A stretch of 64,000 nucleotides of DNA from Quatrionicoccus australiensis (GTDB lineage Bacteria > Pseudomonadota > Gammaproteobacteria > Burkholderiales > Rhodocyclaceae), in contig NZ_JAHBAH010000001.1 of assembly GCF_020510425.1 (NCBI RefSeq), forward strand, positions 3,639,001 through 3,703,000, written 5' to 3'. Below the pieces are notes generated by a model that saw only the letters and a program-made list of their open reading frames with translations, was not told the origin of the DNA and searched no databases. Within the stretch, counting starts at the first letter, position 1. Each line of letters starts with the position of its first letter. A program made the translations under genes and the position numbers. Positions 9,089-18,676 of this stretch are shown here, one piece after another.

Positions 9089-9565
9089 TCAAAACAGGGC
9101 ATCGTAGGCGGCGGTGGAAAAGCCCCTTACCCGCTGACCATTCCGTACCAGCAACGGGATGCCGCCTCTTCCCTCGGTAGTGAATGCCGCTCCGCCCTCA
9201 GCTGTATCGATATCAATTTCCTGGTAGGCGATGCCTCGTTGGTTCAAATAAGCTTTGGCTTTACGGCAGTAGCCACACCAGTTGGCAGAATACATGTAAG
9301 TGCCGGTCATCGTTGGGGCTTGGGGGGACGGCTTTTTCTGACCGACACTTTCCTGGGTTTTGGGGCGATCCGGAACCGGTGACGAGGGAAGGTTTTCAAA
9401 CGAATAGATTTTTTGGACCTTGCCGGTGGATGGTGGTTGGTCGCTGTAAGTGACCTTGCCATCCCGGCTTAGCGAGCGGTAAACGTTGTCGCCAAGGGCG
9501 TTCAGGCTGGCCAGCATTCCGAGCGCAAGCACGAGCCAAAGCTTGCTGTGTCCATGTGTTTTCAT
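9089..9565 (-). CDS. Exported DUF4124-glutaredoxin fusion protein
   Basis: A 158-residue protein with three parts: a signal peptide (residues 1-25), a DUF4124 segment (about 26-60, VYRSLSRDGKVTYSDQPPST) and a glutaredoxin-like domain (about 85-158). The latter has the redox motif SANWCGYCRKAKAYL, a GGIPLLVRNG cis-Pro loop and RGFSTAAYDALF. It probably acts as a periplasmic thiol-disulfide protein. A Pro/Lys-rich linker separates the domains. ATG 9565 is favoured because it begins a clean signal peptide. Confidence 0.85.
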   Translation of the reverse strand: MKTHGHSKLWLVLALGMLASLNALGDNVYRSLSRDGKVTYSDQPPSTGKVQKIYSFENLPSSPVPDRPKTQESVGQKKPSPQAPTMTGTYMYSANWCGYCRKAKAYLNQRGIAYQEIDIDTAEGGAAFTTEGRGGIPLLVRNGQRVRGFSTAAYDALF

Positions 9566-9837
9566 AGGATTGAGGTGTGCTTCGCGGGTTGGTGGGTGAA
9601 ATCGGCTTGGGTGATGATAACGCATCGACTATGACGTTGGGTTGTTGTTTGCGGGGCAGGGAATGGCTTGTTGGACGGTCTCTGCAGAAGCCGGTTTTCA
9701 ACTTTGTGTCGTTGTTCACCCACGGCTCGATATTGTGTTTCGGTATTGATTCCTCTCGGTTTCTGCCAACTCGCGAAGCAGCCTTTACGCCCCGGCTTAT
9801 AATGCGCCCCTTCTTTTTCTCACCCGGATTCCGCCGC

Positions 9838-10797
9838 ATGTCCCGCATTCTTCTCGCCCCGATGGAAGGCCTCGCCGACGATTTATTGCGCGGCGTGCTG
9901 ACCGATATCGGCGGCTACGACTGGGGGATTTGCGAATTCGTCCGGGTTTCCAACACGCTGTTGCCGGCCAAGACCTACGAGCGCATCTGCCCGGAGTTGC
10001 TCAATGCCAGCCGGACGGCGAGTGGTACGCCGATGCGCGTGCAGTTGCTCGGCTCCGACCCGCATTTCATGGCCGAGAATGCGCGCCGGCTGGTTTCGCT
10101 GAAGCCGGCCGGGGTCGATCTCAATTTCGGTTGCCCGGCACCAACCGTCAATCGCCATCGCGGTGGTGCGGCGCTGCTCGGCGAGCCGGAATTGCTGCAT
10201 GAAATCACCGCCGCGGTGCGCGCCGTCGTACCGGTCGACATCCCGTTTACCGCCAAAATGCGGCTCGGCATCGACGACACCAGCCGGGCCGTGGAAAACG
10301 CCCAGGCACTCGCCGCTGCCGGCATCGACGAGCTGATCGTGCATGGCCGCACCAAGGCCGACGGCTACCGGCCGCCGGCGCGCTGGGCGTGGATCGACAA
10401 GGTGCGCGCCGCGATCGACATTCCGCTGATCGCCAATGGCGAAGTGTGGACCGTCGAGGATTTTCGCAATTGCCAGCAGGTCACCGGTTGCGCCGACATC
10501 ATGATCGGCCGCGGTGCCGTCGCCGATCCGCTGCTCGCCCGCAAGGTGCGTGGCGAGGCCGTCGGCGGCTGGGAGGAAATCCTGCCCGGCGTCGGCAATT
10601 ACTGGCTGGGCATCAAGCGCAAGGTGGTGCCTTTTCACGCCGGCGGGCGCCTCAAGCAATGGCTGGCGATGTTGCGCCGCAATTATCCCGAGGCTGAGGT
10701 GCTTTATCAGCTGTTGCGCCCGATCAAGGCAGCCGAAGATATCGAGGCGGCGCTGCTCGCCGCCGGCATCCTGAGCCCGGAGCGACTCGCGGCATGA
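9838..10797 (+). CDS. dusC: tRNA-dihydrouridine synthase (DusC type)
   Basis: A 319-residue FMN-dependent enzyme that reduces uridine to dihydrouridine in tRNA (U16 for DusC). Visible motifs are LLAPMEGLADDLLR, the catalytic cysteine in LNFGCPAPTVNRHRGGAALL, FTAKMRLG and HGRTKADGY for substrate and FMN binding, and IANGEVW...DIMIGRGA for FMN phosphate. DusC rather than DusA/B is inferred from the length and the C-terminal LKQWLAMLRRNYPEAEVLY region. Its stop overlaps the next gene's ATG, so it is the first gene of a coupled operon. A TATAAT at 9798-9803 is a plausible -10. Confidence 0.92.
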   Translation: MSRILLAPMEGLADDLLRGVLTDIGGYDWGICEFVRVSNTLLPAKTYERICPELLNASRTASGTPMRVQLLGSDPHFMAENARRLVSLKPAGVDLNFGCPAPTVNRHRGGAALLGEPELLHEITAAVRAVVPVDIPFTAKMRLGIDDTSRAVENAQALAAAGIDELIVHGRTKADGYRPPARWAWIDKVRAAIDIPLIANGEVWTVEDFRNCQQVTGCADIMIGRGAVADPLLARKVRGEAVGGWEEILPGVGNYWLGIKRKVVPFHAGGRLKQWLAMLRRNYPEAEVLYQLLRPIKAAEDIEAALLAAGILSPERLAA

Positions 10798-11462
10798 ACG
10801 AAGGCAACTCGCGTTTCATCAGCAGCGCCCAGGACGGCCCGCATCGCGACCTGGAAGCGCTGGTCCGCCGGCATCTGGCGCATCCGTTCAGGAAGCCGGT
10901 CGCCGATTACAACCGTGAGGCGTTTGCCGCTGCCCTGGCTGCCTGGGAGCAGTTCGGCCGCAGCGCGCCGCTGATTCTCGATGCCGGCTGCGGCGTCGGC
11001 TGGAGCACGCTGAACATCGCGCAGCAGTTTCCCGAGCATTTTGTTTTTGGCGTCGATCAGTCGGTCGACCGCCTGAGTCGCGGCAAACCCATGGAAATGC
11101 CGGCCAACGCCGTGCTGATCCGCGCCGACCTGGTCGACTTCTGGCGCCTGCTCGGCGAAAACGGCATCCGTCTGGCGCGGCATTACAACCTCTACCCGAA
11201 CCCGTGGCCGAAGATCGGCCACCTGGCGCGGCGCTGGCAGGGGCACGCTGTTTTCCCCGTATGGAAAGAGTTGGGCGGCGTGCTCGAATGCCGCAGCAAC
11301 TGGCACATCTACATCGAGGAAATGGCGCTCGCGCTGGGCTGGCTGAGCGGCCAGCCGGTGGCGGCCGAAGCCTATGTGACGGACGCGCCGATGACACCTT
11401 TCGAGAAGAAATACCTCGCTTCCGGCCACGCGCTGTGGCGTTGCCGGGTCGATCTCGGATGA
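10794..11462 (+). CDS. TrmB-like SAM-dependent methyltransferase
   Basis: A 222-residue methyltransferase related to tRNA (guanine-N7) methyltransferase TrmB. The SAM motif is LILDAGCGVGWSTLNIA and the TrmB-type loop is YNLYPNPWPKIGHLARRW. The loop has NPWPK where classical TrmB has DPWPKKRH, so it may be a divergent paralogue with another substrate. It overlaps dusC by 4 bp (ATGA) and the next gene by 4 bp. This context supports a tRNA-modification role. Confidence 0.82.
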   Translation: MNEGNSRFISSAQDGPHRDLEALVRRHLAHPFRKPVADYNREAFAAALAAWEQFGRSAPLILDAGCGVGWSTLNIAQQFPEHFVFGVDQSVDRLSRGKPMEMPANAVLIRADLVDFWRLLGENGIRLARHYNLYPNPWPKIGHLARRWQGHAVFPVWKELGGVLECRSNWHIYIEEMALALGWLSGQPVAAEAYVTDAPMTPFEKKYLASGHALWRCRVDLG

Positions 11463-11773
11463 GCGTCTGCCAGAGCTGCGGCGCCTGCTGCGTCAGTTTT
11501 CGTGTTGATTTCCATCCGGCCGAACTGGCCGGCGGCGCCTTCGCCTGGGGCGAGGGCGTACCGCTCGAAATGACGCTGCCGGTCACCCCCAACATCGTGC
11601 GCATGCGCGGCACCGACGACGCGCCACCGCGCTGCATCGCGCTCGCCGGCCAGGTCGGCGAAGCGGTAAATTGCACGATTTACGACGGTAGACCGTCGCC
11701 GTGCCGCGAATTTGACACGGAGCACGCGGCCTGCAATAGGGCGCGCCAGCGTTGCGGGCTGGCGGCGCTTTGA
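11459..11773 (+). CDS. YkgJ-family cysteine cluster protein
   Basis: A 104-residue protein with the UPF0153/YkgJ cysteine pattern: an N-terminal VCQSCGACC and later Cys residues in CIALAG, NCTIYDGRPSPCREF and HAACNRARQRCG. It probably binds zinc or an iron-sulfur cluster; the function is unknown. It overlaps the methyltransferase by 4 bp, completing a three-gene coupled operon with dusC. Confidence 0.85.
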   Translation: MSVCQSCGACCVSFRVDFHPAELAGGAFAWGEGVPLEMTLPVTPNIVRMRGTDDAPPRCIALAGQVGEAVNCTIYDGRPSPCREFDTEHAACNRARQRCGLAAL

Positions 11774-11921
11774 GGTTTTTTACCCTGGTGGTTTTTGGTT
11801 TCTTGCCAGCGAGTCCGGGGGGCGAGAGAGCTGTCGCGGAGGCAAGGCGAGGTCTTTGACGGGTGTCGGTTAAGAGTGGCTAACAACACGTGTATGCTGT
11901 TGTCTTTGCCTTGGAGGGACT

Positions 11922-12197
11922 ATGGATAAATGGATTCTTCTTGTGCTTAGTGCTCTATCCGTATTTTTCAACATTCAGTTTGCTCAATGGATTGGCTTAA
12001 TACGTAACTACTCGGAAGGCGAGACTGAGAGGTTAGTTGGATTGAATGGGAAGAAAGAACTGCCACCAGAAGAAAGGGGTTCTGGTAGTCGTTTCGTAAT
12101 TGCAGACGCGCAGAGATTTGTTGTTCTTTTGTTCATATGCTCGCTAGCAATTTCTGGCCGTTTGATTTTTGATACCTTCAAGGCCTTTTTTTTGTAG
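11922..12197 (+). CDS. Small two-helix membrane protein, AT-rich
   Basis: A 91-residue protein with one hydrophobic helix at residues 4-25 (WILLVLSALSVFFNIQFAQW) and another near 66-80 (RFVVLLFICSLAISGRLIF), separated by a charged loop. No family was recognised. It is AT-rich compared with its neighbours, which suggests later acquisition. Confidence 0.6.
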   Translation: MDKWILLVLSALSVFFNIQFAQWIGLIRNYSEGETERLVGLNGKKELPPEERGSGSRFVIADAQRFVVLLFICSLAISGRLIFDTFKAFFL

Positions 12198-12448
12198 TGA
12201 GTTTTATCCGCTTGGGACAAGGAACCGCCGCTCAACTTGGCCCCGTCGATTTGATGATTCCCCCGCTCGCCAACCCCGTGATTCAGCAGGCGCCTTGAAG
12301 CACCGGTACAGCCCGTTGCAATCGGTTACTTGAAAACGCCCGGGGCCGCCCGTATCTTCCTGCTGTGGTCGCACGATTTAATTGCCGACCCACCTTTCAT
12401 CCACCCAGCCAGCGCCAGGCATCCTGCGCCGGCAAGCCTCAGGTAACC
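12198..12448. other. Intergenic stretch, nothing recognised
   Basis: About 250 bp between two small membrane-protein genes. No gene, repeat or clear terminator was recognised. Confidence 0.4.
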
Positions 12449-12724
12449 ATGATCACCATCCAGACCAGTTCGCTGAATCCTCTCCAGAAAGTTGTTGCCA
12501 CGCTGCTTGGTCTTGCGACGCTGGTGCTAGGCGTGATGTTTTCCGTCGTACTGATTCCGGTCGTGGCCTTGCTCGGAGCCATTGGCGTCGGTTATTTCTG
12601 GTGGAAGACGCGGGCGCTGCGCAAGGCGATGGCGGATATCCGCAGCCAGCGCGACGCGGACATCATCGAGGGCGAAGCGGTGGTCGTGCGTGAATACCGG
12701 GAAGTCCGCCGCCTCGAGAGCTGA
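12449..12724 (+). CDS. Small inner-membrane protein
   Basis: A 91-residue protein with a long hydrophobic region, residues about 12-52, that could form two membrane helices (VVATLLGLATLVLGVMFSVV and LIPVVALLGAIGVGYFWW), then a charged cytoplasmic tail (RSQRDADIIEGEAVVVREY). No family was recognised with certainty. ATG 12449 starts just before the first helix. It converges with tag with no gap. Confidence 0.7.
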   Translation: MITIQTSSLNPLQKVVATLLGLATLVLGVMFSVVLIPVVALLGAIGVGYFWWKTRALRKAMADIRSQRDADIIEGEAVVVREYREVRRLES

Positions 12725-13297
12725 TCAGTTCTTGCCCTGCTGCACTTCGGCGTGGCGCGGGCAACTGGTCAGGTGGTCGTTGACCATGCCGCAGGACTGC
12801 ATGAAGGCGTAGCAGATGGTCGAGCCGACGAACTTGAAGCCGGCCTTGGCGAGCGCCTTGCTCATTGCATCCGATTCCGGGGTGCGCGCGGGCACCTCGC
12901 TCAGCGCCGACCGGTGATTCTGGATCGGCTGGCCGCCGACAAAACTCCACAGGAAGTCTGAAAAGCTTTGCCCGTCGGCGCTCAGTGCCAGGAAGGCCTG
13001 CGCGTTGCGGATCGCGGCGGCGACCTTGAGGCGGTTGCGCACGATGCCGGGATCGGCGAGCAGGGCGGCGACCTTGGCGTCGTCGTAGGCAGCAATTTTG
13101 ACCGGGTCGAAGTCGTCGAAGACGCGCCGGTAGTGTTCGCGCTTTTTCAGGATGGTCGCCCACGACAGGCCGGCTTGCGCGCCTTCGAGCAGCAATAGTC
13201 CGAACAGCGCCTGGTCGTCGCGTAGCGGCACGCCCCATTCCTGGTCGTGATATTGGCGGTAGAGGTCAAAACCTTCACACCAGGGACAACGTTGCAT
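12725..13297 (-). CDS. tag: DNA-3-methyladenine glycosylase I
   Basis: A 190-residue base-excision repair enzyme that removes 3-methyladenine from alkylated DNA. Signatures are the N-terminal MQRCPWCEG with the zinc-ligand Cys4, EWGVPLRDDQALFGLLLLEG, the catalytic region AGLSWATILKKREHYR, ICYAFMQSCGMVNDH, and the C-terminal zinc-ligand segment LTSCPRHAE. Its length matches the family. It stands alone, convergent with the gene at 12449. Confidence 0.95.
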   Translation of the reverse strand: MQRCPWCEGFDLYRQYHDQEWGVPLRDDQALFGLLLLEGAQAGLSWATILKKREHYRRVFDDFDPVKIAAYDDAKVAALLADPGIVRNRLKVAAAIRNAQAFLALSADGQSFSDFLWSFVGGQPIQNHRSALSEVPARTPESDAMSKALAKAGFKFVGSTICYAFMQSCGMVNDHLTSCPRHAEVQQGKN

Positions 13298-13353
13298 GGT
13301 TTCGCCTCCGTGATTTTTGCCTGTTTTCGGCCGTCGACCGCTGGCCGGCGTTT

Positions 13354-16300
13354 TTAGCGTCGCGTCTTGACCAGCCATTTGACCAGCGTTTCGAACAGGC
13401 ACTGCGGGTCGACCGGTTTGCCGATGTGGTCGTTCATCCCGGCATCGAGGCAGAGTTGGCGATCCTCGCTGAAGGCGTTGGCTGTCATGGCGAGAATGGG
13501 AACCTGTTCGTATCCGGGAATGGCGCGGATCTCGCGCGTTGCTTCCATGCCGTTCATGACCGGCATCTGGATGTCCATCAGGATCAGTGCGTAGTCGCCG
13601 GCTGCGGCCAGTGCGACGGCTTCGCCGCCGTTGCCGGCGATGTCGACGTGCAGGCCGGCATCTTCGAGCAACTCGCGAGAGACTTCCTGGTTGATCGGTT
13701 CATCTTCGGCGAGGAGGATACGGCGGCCGGCAAACTCTTTGCGCAGTCGCGCCTCGGCGGTACCTTGGCTGGCAAGGTTGTCGTCCGCCAAACCGGCTGG
13801 CGTATTGCCGAGGCGGAGGGTGAACCAGAAGGTGCTGCCTTGCCCCGGCGTGCTGACGACGCCCATTTCGCCGCCCATCATCTCGACCAGGCGTTTGCTG
13901 ATCGCCAGGCCGAGGCCGGTGCCACCGTATTTGCGGGTCGTCGAGCCATCGGCCTGTTCGAAGGCGGTGAACAGGCGGTCCAGATCACGGGCGGCAATGC
14001 CGATGCCGGTATCGCGGATGATAAAACGCAGAACGGTACTGTCCAGGTGGCGCTCCTGTGTTTCGACCGTGGCGCTGACCGAGCCGCTGGCGGTGAACTT
14101 GACGGCATTGCCGAGCAGGTTGAGCAGAACCTGGCGAATGCGCTGCGGGTCGCCCAGAAATTGCTCGCCTGCCAGTTCCGGGGCGAGTCCGATATGCAAT
14201 TGCAGGCCTTTGCCCGCGGCTTCGTTGGCGATCAGCCCCCTGACTTCGTCGAGTACCTCGTCCGATGTGAAGCGGATGCTCTCCAGTCCCATGCGTCCGG
14301 CTTCGATCTTGGAGAGATCGAGAATGTCGTTGATGATGTCGAGCAGGTGTCGCGATGCCTGCTTGACCTTGCCCAGCTGGTCCAGTTGTTTCGGATCGCT
14401 GCTGCGGCGCATGACCAGGTCGGTCATGCCCATGATGGCGTTCATCGGCGTGCGCAGTTCGTGGCTCATGTTGGCCAGGAAAGTGCTCTTGGCGCGGTTG
14501 GCCGCTTCTGCCTGGTCCTTGGCGACGAGCAGCGCGGCGGTGCGCTCGGCAACCAGCGATTCGAGGTGGGTACGATGCTTTTCGAGCTCTGTTGCAGTGG
14601 CCTTCTGCTCGGTAATGTCGACGCAGAAGCCGATGTAGCCGAGGAAGGTGCCATGACTGTCGTGGCGCGGGGTGCCGTCGTCGCGCAGCCAGCGATACGA
14701 GCCGTCGGTGTGGCGCAGGCGGTACTCCATGCTGAATGCCCGGTGTTGTTCAAAGGCGTCGGCATAGGTTTGCAGGCAGGCGGCCAAGTCGTCCGGGTGC
14801 ACGCCTTCCGCCCAGCCGTTGCCATATTCCTGTTCGAGTGTGCGTCCGGTGAAGCGCAGCCAGGGTTCGTTGAAGTAATTGCACAGCATGTCGAGGCCCG
14901 AGGCCCAGATCAGGGTCGAGCCGCCGTTGGCGAGGTTGCGGAAATGCTGCTCGCTCTCGCGCAACATGATTTCTGCCTGCTTTTGCGCGCTGATGTCGCG
15001 ATATTCGATGACCCGGACAGGACGCTCGCGATAGGTGCTGTTCTTGCCCTTGATGATCAGGGGGTAGCGCGAGCCGTCCTTGCGCAGGCCGGTGATTTCG
15101 TATTCCTGGTCATAACCGTTCCGGATGTTGCTTTTGACCAGGGCGAGCGACTCTTCTGCAATCAACAGGTAGCCGTTCATGCCGACCAGTTCTTCCCGGC
15201 TGTAGCCGGTGATGTCGGAAAGTCCCTTGTTGCATTCGAGGATGATGCCTCGTTCGTGAATGAAGATGCCGCCGTTTGAGGCGTCGCTCAGCGCCTTGTA
15301 GCGTTCTTCGCTTTCCTTGAGCGTGAGGCGCGTGCTGGCCAGACGCCGGTTCAGACGATGCAGGTGGAAGCTGCCGAGCAAGGCGGCGCCGAGGATGCAA
15401 AGCAGGCCGATCAGGGTCGGTGTTATCCATGCCGGAACGCGTTGCGGAGCAGGGTCGTAGATAAAGCCATCGAGGCTATAGCCGGCCTTGGCCAGGCCGG
15501 CTTTGACGAAGGTGTCGGCCATGTGCTGCCAGCGGCCGGGGTTCATGTGGCCGATCTCGATCAGATCGGGGAAGATCAGCTTGCGCATCTCCGCCGCTTC
15601 GAATTGCAGGTGGTCGCGTGTTTTGTCGACGTGGTAGCGCTCGATCAGCAGGTCGATGATTTCGTCAGGGTGATCCATCGCATAGCGCCAGCCCTTGAGC
15701 GTTGCCCGGCGCATCGCGGCGACGCGCTCGGGATGCTCGCGCAGTTCGTTTTCCGAGGTGAACAGGATGTCGCTGTAGAAATCGATGCGGTAGCTGCCGG
15801 GATCGATGATCTTGTAGGGAATGCCGTGCTGCTGCAGGAAATACGGTTCGTTGGTCAGATAGGAGTTGAAGGCGGCGACCTTGCCGCTGATCAGGTCGTC
15901 GAGCTGGTAACTGCTCGGGATGATGTCCAGTTGCGAGAGGGCGACGCCTTCGCTGAGAAACATCGAAATGAAGTCGGCGTCCTCGGTCATGTTCATCAGC
16001 ATGACTTTCTTGCCGATCAGGTCGTGTACCGAGCCGAGGTTCGAACTGGCCAGGGTCAGCAGCACCGAGGGCGAGTGCTGGAAGATCGCGGCCAGCGCGA
16101 CGAGCGGTTTGCCCTGCAGGCGCTGGTAGAGGAGTTCGCTGTTGCCTTCGGCATACAGGGCCCGCCCGGCCAGTACCTCGGGGACAGGCTGGTGCTGCGG
16201 GTCGCCGGCATGCAGCCTGACGTCGAGGCCTTCTTCCCGGTAATAACCTTTTTCCAGCGCGGCATAGTAACCGGCAAACTGGAACTGGTGATGCCAGCGC

Positions 16301-16416
16301 AACTGCAGGTCTACGACCTGCGTCTGGGCGAAGGATGCGGTCGCCCAGGCGAGCAGCAGGAGCAGCGTCCAGAACGATCTGGTGTGATTGACGAGTAATT
16401 GGTGGCGCTGCTGCAT
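13354..16416 (-). CDS. Hybrid sensor histidine kinase with NMT1/THI5-like periplasmic sensor
   Basis: A protein of about 1020 residues. In order: signal peptide (1-31); a substrate-binding-protein-like NMT1/THI5 domain (about 35-330, with LQLRWHHQFQFAGYYAALEK and LIGKKVMLMN); a transmembrane helix (about 335-360); two PAS domains; HisKA with phospho-acceptor His near residue 651 (HELRTPMNAIMGM); HATPase_c (DTGIGIAARDLDRLF, YGGTGLGLAISKRLVEMMGG); and a C-terminal receiver (LLAEDEPINQEV, phospho-acceptor Asp near 949 in LILMDIQMPVMNGME). The sensor resembles proteins binding thiamine precursors or similar small molecules; the ligand is unknown. ATG 16440 is an alternative start. No partner regulator is adjacent. 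Confidence 0.88.
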   Translation of the reverse strand: MQQRHQLLVNHTRSFWTLLLLLAWATASFAQTQVVDLQLRWHHQFQFAGYYAALEKGYYREEGLDVRLHAGDPQHQPVPEVLAGRALYAEGNSELLYQRLQGKPLVALAAIFQHSPSVLLTLASSNLGSVHDLIGKKVMLMNMTEDADFISMFLSEGVALSQLDIIPSSYQLDDLISGKVAAFNSYLTNEPYFLQQHGIPYKIIDPGSYRIDFYSDILFTSENELREHPERVAAMRRATLKGWRYAMDHPDEIIDLLIERYHVDKTRDHLQFEAAEMRKLIFPDLIEIGHMNPGRWQHMADTFVKAGLAKAGYSLDGFIYDPAPQRVPAWITPTLIGLLCILGAALLGSFHLHRLNRRLASTRLTLKESEERYKALSDASNGGIFIHERGIILECNKGLSDITGYSREELVGMNGYLLIAEESLALVKSNIRNGYDQEYEITGLRKDGSRYPLIIKGKNSTYRERPVRVIEYRDISAQKQAEIMLRESEQHFRNLANGGSTLIWASGLDMLCNYFNEPWLRFTGRTLEQEYGNGWAEGVHPDDLAACLQTYADAFEQHRAFSMEYRLRHTDGSYRWLRDDGTPRHDSHGTFLGYIGFCVDITEQKATATELEKHRTHLESLVAERTAALLVAKDQAEAANRAKSTFLANMSHELRTPMNAIMGMTDLVMRRSSDPKQLDQLGKVKQASRHLLDIINDILDLSKIEAGRMGLESIRFTSDEVLDEVRGLIANEAAGKGLQLHIGLAPELAGEQFLGDPQRIRQVLLNLLGNAVKFTASGSVSATVETQERHLDSTVLRFIIRDTGIGIAARDLDRLFTAFEQADGSTTRKYGGTGLGLAISKRLVEMMGGEMGVVSTPGQGSTFWFTLRLGNTPAGLADDNLASQGTAEARLRKEFAGRRILLAEDEPINQEVSRELLEDAGLHVDIAGNGGEAVALAAAGDYALILMDIQMPVMNGMEATREIRAIPGYEQVPILAMTANAFSEDRQLCLDAGMNDHIGKPVDPQCLFETLVKWLVKTRR

Positions 16417-16538
16417 GGTGTTGTCCGGCACATGCTGCATGCCACTGGTGGATATTGGGGTCAGAGGAATATTACGTTGCCTTGGTACGGAAAGACAATT
16501 GCGTCCGCGCCGGGCAAGGTATTCCTGTCCACGCTTTT

Positions 16539-18647
16539 TCAACGCCGTTCCCAGATCGTCACTTCGGCCAGCGTGTGCTGGAACTTGCGTTTTGTCTCGC
16601 GGATCACGAAGGGCACTTCAAGCGGCCCGCTGACCAGTCGGAAATGCTCGCCGAGCATGGCTTTCAGACCGTCCAGCGTGGTCACGTTCTCGCCGTCCTG
16701 CTTGAAGCCGCCGATCCACTCTTCGCGCCGGGTGTGTTCTTCCAGCCAGGTGTAGGGCGAGGTCAGTATGAGCAGGCCGCCCGGGTTGAGGCGCTCGTGC
16801 ACGCTTTCCAGGAAGCGGGCCGGACTGTACAGGCGGTCGATCAGGTTGGCGGCGAGGATCAGGTCGTAGCCGGTGAAGATGGGCTTGAGGTTGCAGGCGT
16901 CGCCCTGGAAGAATTCGACCTTGCCGGCAAAGTTTGCGAGGCCGTGCTCGGCCAGGCTGCATTCCTTGTGGCTGAGCAGTTCGCCTTCGTCGACCAGGGT
17001 GTAGCCGAGCCGGCCTTGGTCGATGAGTTGCGTGCCGATGCCGATGAAACGGGCCGAGAAATCGATGCCGGTGACTTGTGCGAAATGGCGCGCCAGTTCG
17101 AAGCTGGCGCGGCCGGTGGCGCAGCCGAGGTCGAGGGCCTTGCCGGCCGGCTTGTTGCCCATCGCGCTGATCGCCATGCGGGCCAGGGTCTGCGGGAAGT
17201 TGGGTACGCCGTAGTATTCGGCGCCGTAGTGGAATTCGATGTACTCGGATACCAGGTGGTCGGTTTCGTAATGCGAGGCCGGGCGGCCGGCCGGCGCGTC
17301 GCTGACGACATAGCGGAAACCGGCATGCTGGAAGAAGTGGCGGCGGAAGGCGTAGCGCGCGACCGGCGCCGCTTCGTTGCCGCAGGAAATCCACGAGCCG
17401 CCCTTGATCAGGTTGTGGCGGTCGTCGAAGGTCGGCGTCGTGAAATCGTCGTAGCAGGGATGGACCTCGAAACCGGGGAAGGGATAGATGGGCGTTTCCA
17501 GCCATTGCCAGACGTTGCCGATCACATCGAAGAGCGGGCCGTGTGCGTAGCGGTCGACCGCGCAACTGGAGGCAAAATGCGCCAGTCCGAGATTGGCGTC
17601 CGGGCCGTCGCCGGGCAGGTCGGGGATGCTGGCGAACAGGCGCAGCGCCTGCCATTCGTCTTCGGTCGGCAGACGTACCGGCTGGTTGGTCTGGCGGGCC
17701 AGCCAGTTGCAGAACGCCTTGGCCTCGTGCTGGTTGGTTTCGACCGGCCAGTTCCAGGGCATCGGCACTTCTTCGAGCATCAGGCGCAGGCGCCACTGGC
17801 GGCCCTGGCGGATCCAGAAGCTTGGCTGTTCCGCCCTGGCGAATGCCTTCCAGGCGCGGCCTTCCTCCGTCCACAGCGCGTCGTCGGCGTAGCCGCCGGC
17901 GTCGACGAAGGCGAGGAATTCCTGGTTGGAGACGAGATGGCGGCTGGCCTGGAAGTTACCGGTCGACGCCGGATGCCGGCCGAATTCGTTGTCCCAGCCG
18001 TAGATTTGCGGTTCGCTGCGGTCGCGGCCAAGGCGGAAGCTGGCGGCGGGAATATCGACCAGGGTGTTTTGTGGCGCCAGGCTGCTTTCGCGGCAGGGTT
18101 CCCAGGCCGGGTGCGGCTGCACGTAGTCGAGTCGGTGCTGGCGGATCAGCACCGACGAGGTTTCGAGATGAATGCGTTCGTGCTCGATGCCCATCAGGAT
18201 CACCCACCACGGGTTGTCCCAGTTGATCGGCAGGCTGAGCGTTTGCGTCCGGATCAGGCAGTCGACCGCCTGGCGCACCTGCTTGCGGTAGGCGCGCACC
18301 GCGTCGACGGTCGGCCAGTCGTAACGCGCGTCGTTGAGGTCGTCCCAGCTCATTTCATCGACGCCGATGGCGAACATCGACTCGAATTGCGGGTTGATGC
18401 GTTCTTCAAGCAGGCCGGCCAGCACCAGCTTGTTGATGAAGAAGGTCGCGGTGTGGCCGAAGTAGAAGATCAGCGGATGGCGCAGCGCGATCGGCTTGAC
18501 GGTGTAGGCCGCGTCGTCCTTGAGCACCTCGAACAGTTGCTCGTAGCGGTCGAAGGTGGCGTGAAAGTAAGCGAGGATCTGCTGCCGCATCTGCTCGGCA
18601 TCGCTACCGGTCAACCGCGGCGTTTGGGGAAAAATGGGCTGGGACAT
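16539..18647 (-). CDS. ovoA: OvoA: 5-histidylcysteine sulfoxide synthase / 4-mercaptohistidine N1-methyltransferase
   Basis: A 702-residue fusion that makes ovothiol. The N-terminal DinB-like domain carries the iron-binding motif HERIHLE near residue 155, and the central FGE-sulfatase domain (about 190-450) has the C-terminal FGE signature INLIKGGSWISCG-like segment and FRRHFFQHAGFRYV. The C-terminal methyltransferase (about 480-702) has the SAM motif ALDLGCATGRASFELA. OvoA joins histidine and cysteine through an oxygen-dependent sulfoxide step; the methyltransferase then N1-methylates 4-mercaptohistidine. A GTG at 18680 overlaps the upstream DUF1439 stop as GTGA and is an alternative start. 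The gap to the sensor kinase is 122 bp. Confidence 0.92.
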   Translation of the reverse strand: MSQPIFPQTPRLTGSDAEQMRQQILAYFHATFDRYEQLFEVLKDDAAYTVKPIALRHPLIFYFGHTATFFINKLVLAGLLEERINPQFESMFAIGVDEMSWDDLNDARYDWPTVDAVRAYRKQVRQAVDCLIRTQTLSLPINWDNPWWVILMGIEHERIHLETSSVLIRQHRLDYVQPHPAWEPCRESSLAPQNTLVDIPAASFRLGRDRSEPQIYGWDNEFGRHPASTGNFQASRHLVSNQEFLAFVDAGGYADDALWTEEGRAWKAFARAEQPSFWIRQGRQWRLRLMLEEVPMPWNWPVETNQHEAKAFCNWLARQTNQPVRLPTEDEWQALRLFASIPDLPGDGPDANLGLAHFASSCAVDRYAHGPLFDVIGNVWQWLETPIYPFPGFEVHPCYDDFTTPTFDDRHNLIKGGSWISCGNEAAPVARYAFRRHFFQHAGFRYVVSDAPAGRPASHYETDHLVSEYIEFHYGAEYYGVPNFPQTLARMAISAMGNKPAGKALDLGCATGRASFELARHFAQVTGIDFSARFIGIGTQLIDQGRLGYTLVDEGELLSHKECSLAEHGLANFAGKVEFFQGDACNLKPIFTGYDLILAANLIDRLYSPARFLESVHERLNPGGLLILTSPYTWLEEHTRREEWIGGFKQDGENVTTLDGLKAMLGEHFRLVSGPLEVPFVIRETKRKFQHTLAEVTIWERR

Positions 18648-18676
18648 ACGATTTCCGGATGAATTCGTGGGTTGAT

